This document shows positions 17,090 to 25,494 of a stretch of DNA of 64,000 nucleotides, piece by piece. Below the pieces are notes generated by a model, which saw only the letters and a program-made list of their open reading frames with translations, searched no databases and was not told where the DNA came from. Each line of letters opens with the position of its first letter. The stretch's first letter is position 1. This DNA is from Corynebacterium minutissimum (GTDB lineage Bacteria; Actinomycetota; Actinomycetes; Mycobacteriales; Mycobacteriaceae). The stretch is from the NCBI RefSeq assembly GCF_000805675.1, contig NZ_JSEF01000005.1:1-64000 (forward strand). Direction: 5' to 3'. Position numbers and translations under genes: made by a program.

Positions 17090-17318
17090 TCAAAGTGCGA
17101 AGAACCCGCCGCTCGCTCTGTCGATATCGGCGACGGTCGTCAGCGGCCCGCGACAACCGCGGCAACCGGCAGGAACTGCCTACGTTTTGCGCATCGGCTA
17201 AGCTGCCTTCCCGCCGTATAAAGCGCAAAAGGAGCAGTTGACGTGACAGATTCGTTGGGTGCGCAGTAGATCCGTCGAGGACGCCTTCGCCGATGAAAGC
17301 GCGAAACTGCTAATCATT

Positions 17319-17445
17319 TCACACTCTAATTCTCACTTTGAAGGTTAATCGGCGAATAAGGGCAGGTAGTGAAAGTGCGAAATGTGATCGGCTTTCATTC
17401 GCAGATTGACACTTTGATTCTCAGTTTGGCGCAAAGTGGGAATCT
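17319..17445. repeat. Transposon-end-like repeats in a gene-poor gap
   Basis: The unit GATTCTCACTTTG appears in three versions: AATTCTCACTTTG near 17328, GATTCTCAGTTTG near 17416 and, inverted, CAAAGTGGGAATC near 17431. The latter two form an imperfect palindrome around GCG. A fourth partial copy, (A)CACTTTG, precedes the second. The whole gap 17058-17677 has no convincing gene; a tiny ORF with a good RBS (GTGACAGATTCG..., 17243) ends after eight codons and looks like a gene stub. I read it as the remains of an insertion element end beside the metal genes. Confidence 0.5.
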
Positions 17446-17677
17446 CAGACTGCATCCGGGTAGTGCGCCAGGGCCGGGTGTCGGACGCAGCGTGCGACCC
17501 CGAATCTCTTCTGATGCTTCGTTTGGGGCTCTAGGTCGCCACCAGAGCTCCGAGTTTCACAGGGCATTTGTTGAAGAGCTAACTAAAGCGGCCGAAAAGT
17601 GCAGTTCTGGCAAGAGTTATCCACAGGTGGCGAAGTGACCCTAGCGCCCGTGTGGTGCGCTCGCGCATGCTTCAGGC

Positions 17678-18697
17678 ATGAGCACATTCCACCTTCTCAT
17701 CGCCGTTGGAGATTCGGCCTTGCGAGCCGAAGCGGCCTCCACCGCTGCGGCCAGCACTGCTGAGGTCAGCACCGTTGAGGACCCGCGTGATTTCCCGCGC
17801 TACCTGCCCAAAGTAGATGCGGTCCTAGCGGACTCGCTGACCGCACGCCTCGTGGAGGGCCACCCGCGAGTCTACTTTCTAACACCCGACCCAGGGCCCA
17901 TCGACTATGAAGCGGCACTGCGCTGCCATGCTGCTGCGGCATTCATCCTTCCTGCGCAATCGAAAGAACTGTTGGCGGCCCTTGCCGCTGATACCCACCC
18001 GGAGGCACAGGCGGCTGCCGCGGGGCTGACCATTGCGGTGACCGGATCTGCTGGTGGGGTGGGTGCTTCCACGCTGGCGGCAGCGTTGGCTCGCCATGCC
18101 AGGGCGGCCTTGCTCGTCGATGCCTCGCCCTTCTCCGGTGGTCTCGACCTCCTGTTGGGAATGGAGAATAAACCCGGCGCACGCTGGCCGGACTTGGCAG
18201 CAGGAACGGGAACGGTGGACCCGGGTGACCTCGCTCGTGCTTTGCCCACCACGCCAGATGGCATCGCGGTGCTTGCCGCAGCACGTACCACCAGCGCTGG
18301 TGCCACCACGCTTAGCGCAACAAGGCGTGCGGCGATACTGCAGGCAGCCTGCGCGCACCCAGGAGTCGTCGTGGTGGATTGCCCGCCGTGGGATATTCCG
18401 GATGCCGCAGACCATGTCGTCGTGGTGACCGCGGCAGAAATGCGGGCGGCTGCTGCCTGTGCAGAGATCGTCGCTGAACTGCGGGCACGGCCTAAGGACT
18501 GCTCCGTGATGCTGCGTCATAGGCAGTGGTCGGGGATTGATGAGGGGGACGTCGCCAAGCTCACGCACGCTGACCCCGTCGCACAGCTGCCGACAGTGCG
18601 CGGCCTAACCCGCGCGGTGGAGACTGGCGGACTTCCGCAGCGTCTTCCGCGCCCGCTCGCCCGTGCTGCGCGGGATATTTGGGAGGCGGTGGCATGA
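17678..18697 (+). CDS. ssd: Ssd/CpaE-like septum-site/pilus ATPase
   Basis: The 339-aa protein belongs to the MinD/ParA-related family beside tad genes in actinobacteria (Rv3660c, Ssd). The N-terminal third resembles a degenerate receiver domain. The deviant P-loop region GSAGGVGASTLAAAL begins near 126, and VVVDCPPWDIPDAADHVVVVT is the Walker B-like strand. The P-loop lacks the usual Lys (GGVGAST), so ATPase activity may be weak or absent, as reported for the family. It probably positions the Tad machine or affects septation. Its stop overlaps tadA (ATGA). Confidence 0.82.
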   Translation: MSTFHLLIAVGDSALRAEAASTAAASTAEVSTVEDPRDFPRYLPKVDAVLADSLTARLVEGHPRVYFLTPDPGPIDYEAALRCHAAAAFILPAQSKELLAALAADTHPEAQAAAAGLTIAVTGSAGGVGASTLAAALARHARAALLVDASPFSGGLDLLLGMENKPGARWPDLAAGTGTVDPGDLARALPTTPDGIAVLAAARTTSAGATTLSATRRAAILQAACAHPGVVVVDCPPWDIPDAADHVVVVTAAEMRAAAACAEIVAELRARPKDCSVMLRHRQWSGIDEGDVAKLTHADPVAQLPTVRGLTRAVETGGLPQRLPRPLARAARDIWEAVA

Positions 18698-19830
18698 GTC
18701 TTATCGATACGATGCGCACCATCGTGGCCACGGAGCCACAGCTAGCGCATGATGCGTCGGCGCTGGCCCGGCGGATTAGGGAAGAAGCCGGCGTCATTAG
18801 TGATGTTGACGTGTTCGACCTCTTACAGCGCCTTCGCCACGATTCCTTGGGGTTGGGATTGCTGGAGCCGGTGCTGTCGCTGCCGGGGCTTACCGACGTC
18901 GTCGTCAACGGCCCCGACTCCTGCTTCGTGGACTGCGGTCACGGATTGCAGCCCAAGGAGGTCGGTTTTAGCGATGATGCAGAGGTACGTCAGCTCGCAA
19001 CACGGCTGGCAGCTGTTGCCGGCGTGCGGCTTGATGGTGCGCAACCGTTTGCCGATGGCCGCCTAACCCGCCCCGACGGCACCCGCATTCGCCTTCATGC
19101 ACTGTTGGCACCGCCCTCAGCAAGCGGGACGTGCATCAGCCTGCGCGTGCTGCGCCAAGCCCAGACGAGCCTGGCGCAACTCGTGGCCAACGGCAGCATT
19201 GACTCGGGGGTGGAGGGGCTGCTTCGGGGGATCGTCGATAAGCGCGCGTCCTTCCTCGTCACCGGCGGAACCGGTTCGGGCAAGACCACGCTGCTCGCGG
19301 CACTTTTGGGCTGCGTGCCGGCGACCGAGCGTCTGCTCATTATTGAGGACACCCCGGAGCTTGCCCCGGCACATCCGCACGTGGTGACGCTGGTGTCGCG
19401 CCGGGCTAATGCAGAAGGTAGGGGCGAGATTTCGATGTCGCTCCTGTTGCGCCAGGCGTTGCGCATGCGTCCAGACCGCATCGTGGTGGGTGAAATCCGT
19501 GGCGCGGAGGTTGTCGAGCTGCTCGCCGCGCTTAACACCGGACACGATGGTGGCGCTGGCACGGTCCATGCCAATTCCGTCGATGAGGTACCTGCGCGCA
19601 TGGAAGCGCTGGCGGCGCTTGGTGGGTTGGACCGGGTGGCTTTGCATTCGCAGCTGGCTGCCGCGGTACACGTGGTACTGGGGATGGAGCGCGGCCCCGA
19701 GGGGCGGCGCTTGGCTCACATCGGTGTACTGGAGGGCAATCCCGTAAAGCCCCGGCTGGTGTGGACCGCTGATGGCGGGCCGCGCGCCGGGTTTAACGAG
19801 CTGTGTGCGCGGATGGGGGTTCAGCCATGA
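18694..19830 (+). CDS. tadA: TadA/CpaF secretion ATPase
   Basis: A 378-aa type II/IV secretion ATPase. The Walker A is TGGTGSGKTTLLAAL (about 192-206), the Asp box IIEDTPEL, the Walker B RIVVGEIRGAE and the His box GTVHANS. It powers assembly of Flp-type pili at the inner membrane. The ATG at 18694 overlaps ssd by 4 bp, and its own stop overlaps tadB by 4 bp, so the cluster is translationally coupled. Corresponds in place to Rv3659c. Confidence 0.93.
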   Translation: MSLIDTMRTIVATEPQLAHDASALARRIREEAGVISDVDVFDLLQRLRHDSLGLGLLEPVLSLPGLTDVVVNGPDSCFVDCGHGLQPKEVGFSDDAEVRQLATRLAAVAGVRLDGAQPFADGRLTRPDGTRIRLHALLAPPSASGTCISLRVLRQAQTSLAQLVANGSIDSGVEGLLRGIVDKRASFLVTGGTGSGKTTLLAALLGCVPATERLLIIEDTPELAPAHPHVVTLVSRRANAEGRGEISMSLLLRQALRMRPDRIVVGEIRGAEVVELLAALNTGHDGGAGTVHANSVDEVPARMEALAALGGLDRVALHSQLAAAVHVVLGMERGPEGRRLAHIGVLEGNPVKPRLVWTADGGPRAGFNELCARMGVQP

Positions 19831-20576
19831 TGTGGCTATATCTCGCCGCTGCATGCCTGTTGTCCCCTCCTGGGACGGTGTCGCGCCTGTCAGCGCCGAA
19901 GTCGCGGTCAATGGCACCTGCTGTGCTTTTCCTCGGCGTGGGATGCTGCGTCTTCTTCGGCAGGCCCACCGTGGTGATAGCGGCCGGTTGCATCTTGGCC
20001 TGTGTGCTGTGGTTCGTTAATGATATTGCCTCTGCCCGGCGGGAGCGCCGCGGTGCTGAGGCCCTCGCCTCCTATTTCGGCACGCTTGCCGCGGAGCTAC
20101 GCGCTGGTTCCACCACTGCGAATGCCTTGCGCCGTGGGATGGACTCGTTACCCGACACCACACCGGAGCACCTCCACAGCGCGCTAAGCACTGCAGCTGG
20201 CCTCGCCGCACAGGGCGGGTCGCCGTCGGTTGCTCTCACCACGCCGGAACTGGCCCGCTTCGCTGCGCTGTTGAATGTTTCCGGCCGCCACGGTGTGGCA
20301 TTGGCTGATCTAGTGGAACAGGCTCAAAGTCAGCTCGACACAGCCCAGCGCCACGCCCGGGAAACTGCCGCTTCCTTGCAGGGCCCACAGGCCACGGCAG
20401 TGGTCCTGGCTTGTCTTCCGGTGGCCGGAATCCTTATGGGTGGGGCCATGGGGGCGGATTCCTTGGGGTTCCTTGTGGGCGGTGGTGTGGGCGGCGTGCT
20501 TCTCGACGTCGGCGTGGCCCTCGTCTGCGCCGGCTTTTGCTGGTCACGCCTCATCCTGCGAAAGGCGGCGCGATGA
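19827..20576 (+). CDS. tadB: TadB-like type II secretion F-domain membrane protein
   Basis: A 249-aa protein with two N-terminal helices, a cytoplasmic helical domain (LASYFGTLAAELRAGSTTANAL) and two C-terminal helices. This is half of the usual GspF-like platform. The ATG at 19827 overlaps tadA by ATGA; the longer GTG reading from 19803 is unnecessary. Works with TadC as the inner-membrane platform for pilus assembly. Confidence 0.85.
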   Translation: MMWLYLAAACLLSPPGTVSRLSAPKSRSMAPAVLFLGVGCCVFFGRPTVVIAAGCILACVLWFVNDIASARRERRGAEALASYFGTLAAELRAGSTTANALRRGMDSLPDTTPEHLHSALSTAAGLAAQGGSPSVALTTPELARFAALLNVSGRHGVALADLVEQAQSQLDTAQRHARETAASLQGPQATAVVLACLPVAGILMGGAMGADSLGFLVGGGVGGVLLDVGVALVCAGFCWSRLILRKAAR

Positions 20577-21127
20577 TTACGACAACCTATGTTGCCACGG
20601 CGTTTCTCGCCGCAGCGCTGGCTGTTGCTCGTGCCTCTCCCGCAGGCCGAGTGGGGGTGGGAGGGACACGCACACCCCGGCCGAAAACCCCGCGCGATGG
20701 ACCTGACTATGGTCCGCTCGATGCCGCGAGCGACCTGGAGCTTTTTGCCGCCTGCTTGGAGGCTGGCCTGTCTCCACGCACGGCTGTCGTAGCGGTGGCC
20801 GAGGCTTCCCCCGCGTGGTCAGAGGCAGCCGCACTCATCGGAGTGGGAGTCCCGATGAGTAGCGCCTGGCGGGCCTTAGCCGAACAGAAGAACTTGGAGG
20901 AGCTCGTGCGGCTGGCGAAGCTTTCTGGGGACTCCGGTACAGCTATGGCTTCTGGGTGTCACCGCCTGGTGGCACAGCTGCGCGCCGATGCTGCGGCGCA
21001 GGCAACCGCGAAGGCGGAGCGCGCTGGCGTGTTCATCGCCGCGCCGCTCGCTGTCTGTTTCTTACCCGCTTTCCTGGTCTTAGGACTGGTCCCCGTCATC
21101 ATCAGTTTGGGCCAGAAACTTCTTTAA
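20573..21127 (+). CDS. tadC: TadC-like type II secretion F-domain membrane protein
   Basis: The 184-aa protein has an N-terminal helix, a helical cytoplasmic F domain (LELFAACLEAGLSPRTAVVAVA; AKLSGDSGTAMASG) and a C-terminal helix pair (GVFIAAPLAVCFLPAFLVLGLVPVI). The ATG at 20573 overlaps tadB by 4 bp. It is shorter than proteobacterial TadC, as in other actinobacterial tad loci. Confidence 0.85.
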   Translation: MITTTYVATAFLAAALAVARASPAGRVGVGGTRTPRPKTPRDGPDYGPLDAASDLELFAACLEAGLSPRTAVVAVAEASPAWSEAAALIGVGVPMSSAWRALAEQKNLEELVRLAKLSGDSGTAMASGCHRLVAQLRADAAAQATAKAERAGVFIAAPLAVCFLPAFLVLGLVPVIISLGQKLL

Positions 21128-21167
21128 AAACACACCACACAACACAACACGAAAGATAGGTACAATC

Positions 21168-21356
21168 ATGCAGAAAACACTCGATAACAAGGCAAAAATC
21201 CTTAATGAGGACGGGATGTCGACGATTGAGTACGCCATGGGGTCGCTCGCAGCAGCAGCCCTTGCCGCGGTGCTCTACGCCGTGATCAACGGCGGCCAAG
21301 TCAGCAGTGCTATCACGTCCATCATCACCGACGCGCTCTCCAATACTCCGGTCTAA
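21168..21356 (+). CDS. Flp-type pilin-like small protein (DUF4244 family)
   Basis: The 62-aa protein has a charged leader and then DGMSTIEYAMGS followed by a hydrophobic helix. The Glu five residues after the predicted G|M cleavage site matches type IV/Flp prepilin processing. It is the likely structural subunit of the Tad pilus and corresponds to Rv3656c. It is the only gene of the cluster with a real upstream gap (40 bp), and GAAAGATAGGT supplies the RBS. No prepilin peptidase gene is present in the window. Confidence 0.85.
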   Translation: MQKTLDNKAKILNEDGMSTIEYAMGSLAAAALAAVLYAVINGGQVSSAITSIITDALSNTPV

Positions 21357-21679
21357 TGCAGGTGCTTGACGACGCCGGCTCCGTCACCATCGAGGCCGCC
21401 CTCGCGCTCGCCTCCTTGGTCATCGTGGCCGCGGGAATCGTGGGCGGTATAGCGACGCTGTCTGCCCACCTCGCTGCCGTTGATGCGGCGGGTGCCGCTG
21501 CGCGAGCCGCTGCTATCGGGGTGGATTACCAGCGTGAGGGAGTTGCGGTCACCATTACTGAATCCTCCGGCCTTGTTACTGCGGAAGCCGCCGTCCCAGC
21601 ACCTTTGGGAACCATGCGCGCGCAGGCGGTCTTTCCTGCGGAGATCGGAGCTGGTAGAGACTCAGGAGCGCGACCGTGA
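21356..21679 (+). CDS. TadE-like pseudopilin/pilus-assembly protein
   Basis: The 107-aa protein begins DDAGSVTIEAALALASLVIV, a TadE-like N-terminal helix with the conserved Glu, followed by a short extracytoplasmic domain. The ATG shares its A with the preceding stop (TAATG), so it is coupled to the pilin gene. Corresponds to Rv3655c. Likely a minor pilin. Confidence 0.8.
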   Translation: MQVLDDAGSVTIEAALALASLVIVAAGIVGGIATLSAHLAAVDAAGAAARAAAIGVDYQREGVAVTITESSGLVTAEAAVPAPLGTMRAQAVFPAEIGAGRDSGARP

Positions 21680-22020
21680 GGCGTCGTCAACGCAGCTGGG
21701 GGCGAACTCTGGCCGGTGACGACGGCTATGCCACCGTCGTCACCGCCGGGATCATCGCCGCTGTCGCCTCGCTGCTGTTGGCCGTAGCAGCAGTCGGTTC
21801 TGCCGTTGCTGCACGCCACGCAGCGCAGGTAGCGGCCGATCTTGCCGCCGTGGCCGGGGCCTGGGATCTGGCCAAGGGCAGGGACGCCTGCTCGAAAGCT
21901 GAGGAGGTTGCCGCTTTAAACAACGCGCGCCTTGACACCTGTGCCGTTGATGACCGCGACGTTGAAGTCACCGCCAGCATGCGTGGCCGCAGTGCCATCG
22001 CCCGCGCCGGCCCAATCTAA
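21676..22020 (+). CDS. Rv3654c-type TadE-like helicase-adjacent protein
   Basis: The 114-aa protein has a short basic leader, GDDGYATVVTAGIIAAVASLLLAVAA as a membrane helix, and the actinobacterial pattern AARHAAQVAADLAAVAGA. Starts at GTG overlapping the previous stop (GTGA). Two Cys pairs (DACSKAEE... DTCAVDD) could form a disulfide outside the membrane. Last gene of the Tad cluster, 16 bp from the convergent helicase stop. Confidence 0.8.
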   Translation: MRRRQRSWGRTLAGDDGYATVVTAGIIAAVASLLLAVAAVGSAVAARHAAQVAADLAAVAGAWDLAKGRDACSKAEEVAALNNARLDTCAVDDRDVEVTASMRGRSAIARAGPI

Positions 22021-22036
22021 GAAGATGCAGCTCTGC

Positions 22037-24409
22037 TTATTTCGTCATCGTGACTAGCGCGCCGAGGAGTGCGACAGCGCCTGCCTTATCCAACGGGTTG
22101 TTGCCGTTGCCGCACTTGGGGGATTGCACACAGGACGGGCAGCCGGACTCACAAGGACAGGAACGCACGGCCTCAAAGGTGGCCTCGATCCACTCGGGGA
22201 AGCGGCGGAATCCTTCCTCAGCGAAGCCGGCACCGCCGGGGTGGCCGTCGTAGACGAAGACCGTGGGCAGGCCCGTATCCGCGTGTTGTGCGGTGGACAC
22301 GCCACCAATGTCCCAGCGGTCGCACGTGGCAATGAGCGGCAGCAAACCAATGGCGGCATGCTCGGCTGCATGCAGAGTGCCCGGTGTGCGCCCCGCGGTG
22401 ACTCCCATCGCTGCGAGTGCCAGCGGATCGATGGTGTAGGCCACCGCGCGGGTCACCAGGCACTGTTCCGGAAGGTCGAGGGGCACCTCCTCGCCCACGG
22501 AGCCATCGGGAAGTCGGACCTGGTAGCCGGTTACCTTGTCGGTTACCTCCACCTCCAAGCTTGCTACCCACAGGCCCTGCGCGTAGTTCACTAACTCGTC
22601 GGCTTCGCGGAGGATACGGATATCCGTCGTGGACTTCGGCTGGGTGGTGTAGTCCGGTGTCTTCGGCACGGCCAGGGCCACGCCCGGCTCAGGGGACGCA
22701 GAACCATCAGTACTACCAAGCTGTAGGTCTTCGATGACGAAGCTTTCGCCGCGATGCAGGTAGACCGCGCCGGGGTGAACTTGGCTCACGGCGCGGGCGG
22801 CATCGATGGTGCCGAGGAGGCGGCCGTCGGAGGCATCGACAATCATGACTTCTTCGCCTGACCCGCCGCGCAGGGAGACAGCCGCATGCGCGGTCTCCGG
22901 GGTAAGGTCAGCCGAGCCGGCAGGTAGGGGAGCAGCGAACCAGCCTTGGGGGCGGCGTCGCAGCAAACCTTGCTGGGCTAGGTCCTCGACCACGGCTTCA
23001 GCCTGGAAAGCGGCAACGTCGGCATCGGATAGTGGCTTTTCCACCGCCGCGCAGTAGACATGCCCGCCCAGGATATAGGGGTTGGCCGGGTTGAACACGC
23101 TGGCTTCGACTGGCCGGCCCAACAGCGCTTCCGGGTGATGCACGAGGTAGGTGTCCATCGGCTCATCGCGGGCGACAAGTACGACGAGTGAGCCCTGCCC
23201 GCGGCGGCCCGCGCGGCCAGCCTGCTGCCAAAAGCTCGCCACAGTGCCAGGGAAGCCGGCCGTGACTACGGCATCAAGCCCGCCGACATCGATGCCCAGC
23301 TCCAGCGCAGATGTCGTGGCCACACCAAGGAGGGAGCCGTCGTCGAGGGCCTGTTCCAGCGCGCGACGGTCTTCGGCCAAGTAGCCGGCACGGTAGGCGG
23401 CAATGCGCCGAGCGAAATCGGGCCGGCCCAACCGGCCAGAAAGCTCTTCCGCTGCGCGCAATGCCGTGGTTTCTGCCGCGCGTCGTGAGCGCACAAACGT
23501 CAACGTTCGCGCTCCCTGCGCCACTAACGCGGCCATCATCCAGGCCGCTTCCGTGGTGGCAGCACGACGCACCGGCGCGCCGTTCTGCCCCTCGATGCCC
23601 TCCATAAACCCGGGCTCCCACAAGGCCACGGTCCGCGCGCCCGTCGGCGCGCCGTCCTCAGTGACAGCGAGCATGTCCCGCCCCGTCAGCCGCAGCGCGT
23701 GGGCGGCGGGATCCCGCATGGTGGCCGAGGCGGCAATAATCACCGGCCGCGAGCCATAATGTGCGCACAGGCGCATAAGCCGGCGCACGACCAGTGCCAC
23801 ATTCGCCCCAAACACGCCGCGGTACGCATGTGCTTCATCGATGACGATGAACTTTAAATGCCGCAGCACGCGTGCCCAGCGTTGATGCGCGCCCAACAGG
23901 GAGGAATGAATCATGTCCGGATTAGAGAAAATGAACCGCGCGTGGTCACGGATGCCGGCGCGTGCTTCGGTGGGGGTATCGCCGTCGTAGGGGGCGGGGT
24001 GGACGTCGTGAAGCGCGGCGATACCCTGCGTGAGCTCCAGCACCGCACGCAACTGATCCGAGCCCAGCGCCTTCGTCGGCGTGATGTACAGCGCGCAGGC
24101 GGTGGGGTCCTGCGCCAAACGCGTGAGAATGGGCAGGCGGTAGCCTAGGGACTTTCCCGAACTCGTGCCCGTGGCCACCACCACGTCTTGGCCAGACCAC
24201 GCAGCCTCCGCTACCGCGACTTGGTGGGCATAGAGCTTGGCGACGCCCCGTTCCCCCAACGCCGCCTGTAACTCCGGCAGGACCCACTCGGGCCACGGCG
24301 CATACTGGGCAGGCTGGGCTGGCAGCGTCGTGGAGTGCGTCAGCTCGGATTCGGCGAAGCGCTCGACGAGGTGCTCGACGAGCTCCTCGCCCATAGGGTT
24401 TTCGCTCAC
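22037..24409 (-). CDS. DEAD/DEAH-box helicase with DUF1998 zinc domain (MrfA-like)
   Basis: A superfamily 2 helicase of 790 aa from the GTG at 24409, which has GGAGG five bases upstream. Motifs: Walker A ATGTSSGKSLGYRLP, DEAH-type DEAHAY, SAT (ASATM), and QQAGRAGRRGQGS as motif VI. The C terminus has the DUF1998 four-Cys cluster CPCESGCPSC plus a later CG. Homologues (Bacillus MrfA, Rv3649) act in DNA repair, including mitomycin-type damage. It sits between the tad locus and csp exactly as in mycobacteria. Confidence 0.9.
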   Translation of the reverse strand: MSENPMGEELVEHLVERFAESELTHSTTLPAQPAQYAPWPEWVLPELQAALGERGVAKLYAHQVAVAEAAWSGQDVVVATGTSSGKSLGYRLPILTRLAQDPTACALYITPTKALGSDQLRAVLELTQGIAALHDVHPAPYDGDTPTEARAGIRDHARFIFSNPDMIHSSLLGAHQRWARVLRHLKFIVIDEAHAYRGVFGANVALVVRRLMRLCAHYGSRPVIIAASATMRDPAAHALRLTGRDMLAVTEDGAPTGARTVALWEPGFMEGIEGQNGAPVRRAATTEAAWMMAALVAQGARTLTFVRSRRAAETTALRAAEELSGRLGRPDFARRIAAYRAGYLAEDRRALEQALDDGSLLGVATTSALELGIDVGGLDAVVTAGFPGTVASFWQQAGRAGRRGQGSLVVLVARDEPMDTYLVHHPEALLGRPVEASVFNPANPYILGGHVYCAAVEKPLSDADVAAFQAEAVVEDLAQQGLLRRRPQGWFAAPLPAGSADLTPETAHAAVSLRGGSGEEVMIVDASDGRLLGTIDAARAVSQVHPGAVYLHRGESFVIEDLQLGSTDGSASPEPGVALAVPKTPDYTTQPKSTTDIRILREADELVNYAQGLWVASLEVEVTDKVTGYQVRLPDGSVGEEVPLDLPEQCLVTRAVAYTIDPLALAAMGVTAGRTPGTLHAAEHAAIGLLPLIATCDRWDIGGVSTAQHADTGLPTVFVYDGHPGGAGFAEEGFRRFPEWIEATFEAVRSCPCESGCPSCVQSPKCGNGNNPLDKAGAVALLGALVTMTK

Positions 24410-24500
24410 GCTCGCCTCCACATTTCTGCCATGTATTCCCAAAACGTGGCACACTAGTGCAACAGATTGAGCATTTTATTTCCGCAAAGGACAACTCTTC

Positions 24501-24704
24501 ATGGCATACGGTACCGTCAAGTTCTTCAACGCCGAAAAAGGTTATGGATTCATCGAGCAGGAGGACGGCTCCGGCGATCTCTTCGTGCACTACACCGAAA
24601 TCCAGGGCACGGGTTTCCGTACGTTGGAAGATAACCAGCGCGTTTCCTTTGAGGTCAGCGACGGCCCCAAAGGCCCACAGGCTACGCACGTCGAGACGGT
24701 CTAG
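24501..24704 (+). CDS. cspA: Cold-shock domain protein
   Basis: A 67-aa single-domain protein with RNP1 (KGYGFIE) and RNP2 (DLFVHY). It binds single-stranded nucleic acid and acts as an RNA chaperone. An RBS (AAAGGAC) precedes the ATG. It is convergent with the DedA gene, and the two stops share the palindrome CTAG. The name cspA is the usual one for this locus. Confidence 0.93.
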   Translation: MAYGTVKFFNAEKGYGFIEQEDGSGDLFVHYTEIQGTGFRTLEDNQRVSFEVSDGPKGPQATHVETV

Positions 24705-25330
24705 GGAGTTTCCGCGTAGCCGCGGCGGGTATCCCACCATTCCATGAGCTTGTTCTGTCCTTTTTGCAGGCCAAAGCCAACAATGACCGCGGCGATGATG
24801 GAAATGATCATGGCGATGGCTGGCGAGCCCGAAAAAGCTACGCCGCCTAGGTAACCAATGGCTAGTGCCTGGATTACCCATAGCAGCACGCCGATGGTGT
24901 CGAAGAAGAAAAACAGCGGCCAAGGGTAGCGCATGGAGCCCAGGAGGATCGTCATAAACAGGCGGGCCGAGGGGATAAAACGCGCAATGATGATGGCCGC
25001 ACCACCGCTGCGCCGAATATTGCGCTTGACCCAGGTCAAGGCGTCGTAGGCCTTGGTGCCTTTTTGGGCTCTATTAATAAGGGCAATAAGCCGCGTGCCC
25101 AAAAGGAAACACAAGTTATCGCCCAAGATGGCGGCCACCATGGCGGCGAAAAATATCGTGGGCAGGTGCGGGAAGCCTTGCGAGCCGGACCAGGCGCCCA
25201 CCATGTTGAGGGGGATTTCTGAGGGCAGCACAGGGAAGAAGCAGTCGAAGAAAATCAGGGTGCCCACCAGCGGATAAATCCACTGGGTGGCCATGATGAC
25301 CTCGAACCATGCGGTAATAGAAGCAATCAC
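24701..25330 (-). CDS. DedA-family membrane protein
   Basis: The 209-aa SNARE-associated/DedA protein has about five hydrophobic segments. Signature stretches are [21 protein letters not shown] and [22 protein letters not shown]. DedA proteins are thought to flip undecaprenyl phosphate or phosphatidylethanolamine-type lipids. The GTG at 25330 has GGAGAAG upstream; the longer reading from 25402 adds a polar leader. The last bases overlap the csp stop. Confidence 0.87.
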   Translation of the reverse strand: MIASITAWFEVIMATQWIYPLVGTLIFFDCFFPVLPSEIPLNMVGAWSGSQGFPHLPTIFFAAMVAAILGDNLCFLLGTRLIALINRAQKGTKAYDALTWVKRNIRRSGGAAIIIARFIPSARLFMTILLGSMRYPWPLFFFFDTIGVLLWVIQALAIGYLGGVAFSGSPAIAMIISIIAAVIVGFGLQKGQNKLMEWWDTRRGYAETP

Positions 25331-25494
25331 GTCTTCTCCCTGCGTCACGCTGTAGGGGTCTTTCTCAGACGGCAAGTATAGACCCCTCACGTGTGGACGC
25401 ACAGCGGCCCGAATAACTACAGTGAGCCTTTATCTGTGTACGCTAGGGGCAATTGCCCAGCAGAGGGTTAGCCATCGGAAGGGATGAAGCAGAA

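Noticed and set aside
17369..17638. 89-codon ORF in the gap before ssd
   Set aside because: Runs through the repeat region, has no good RBS and no protein-like pattern; probably chance.
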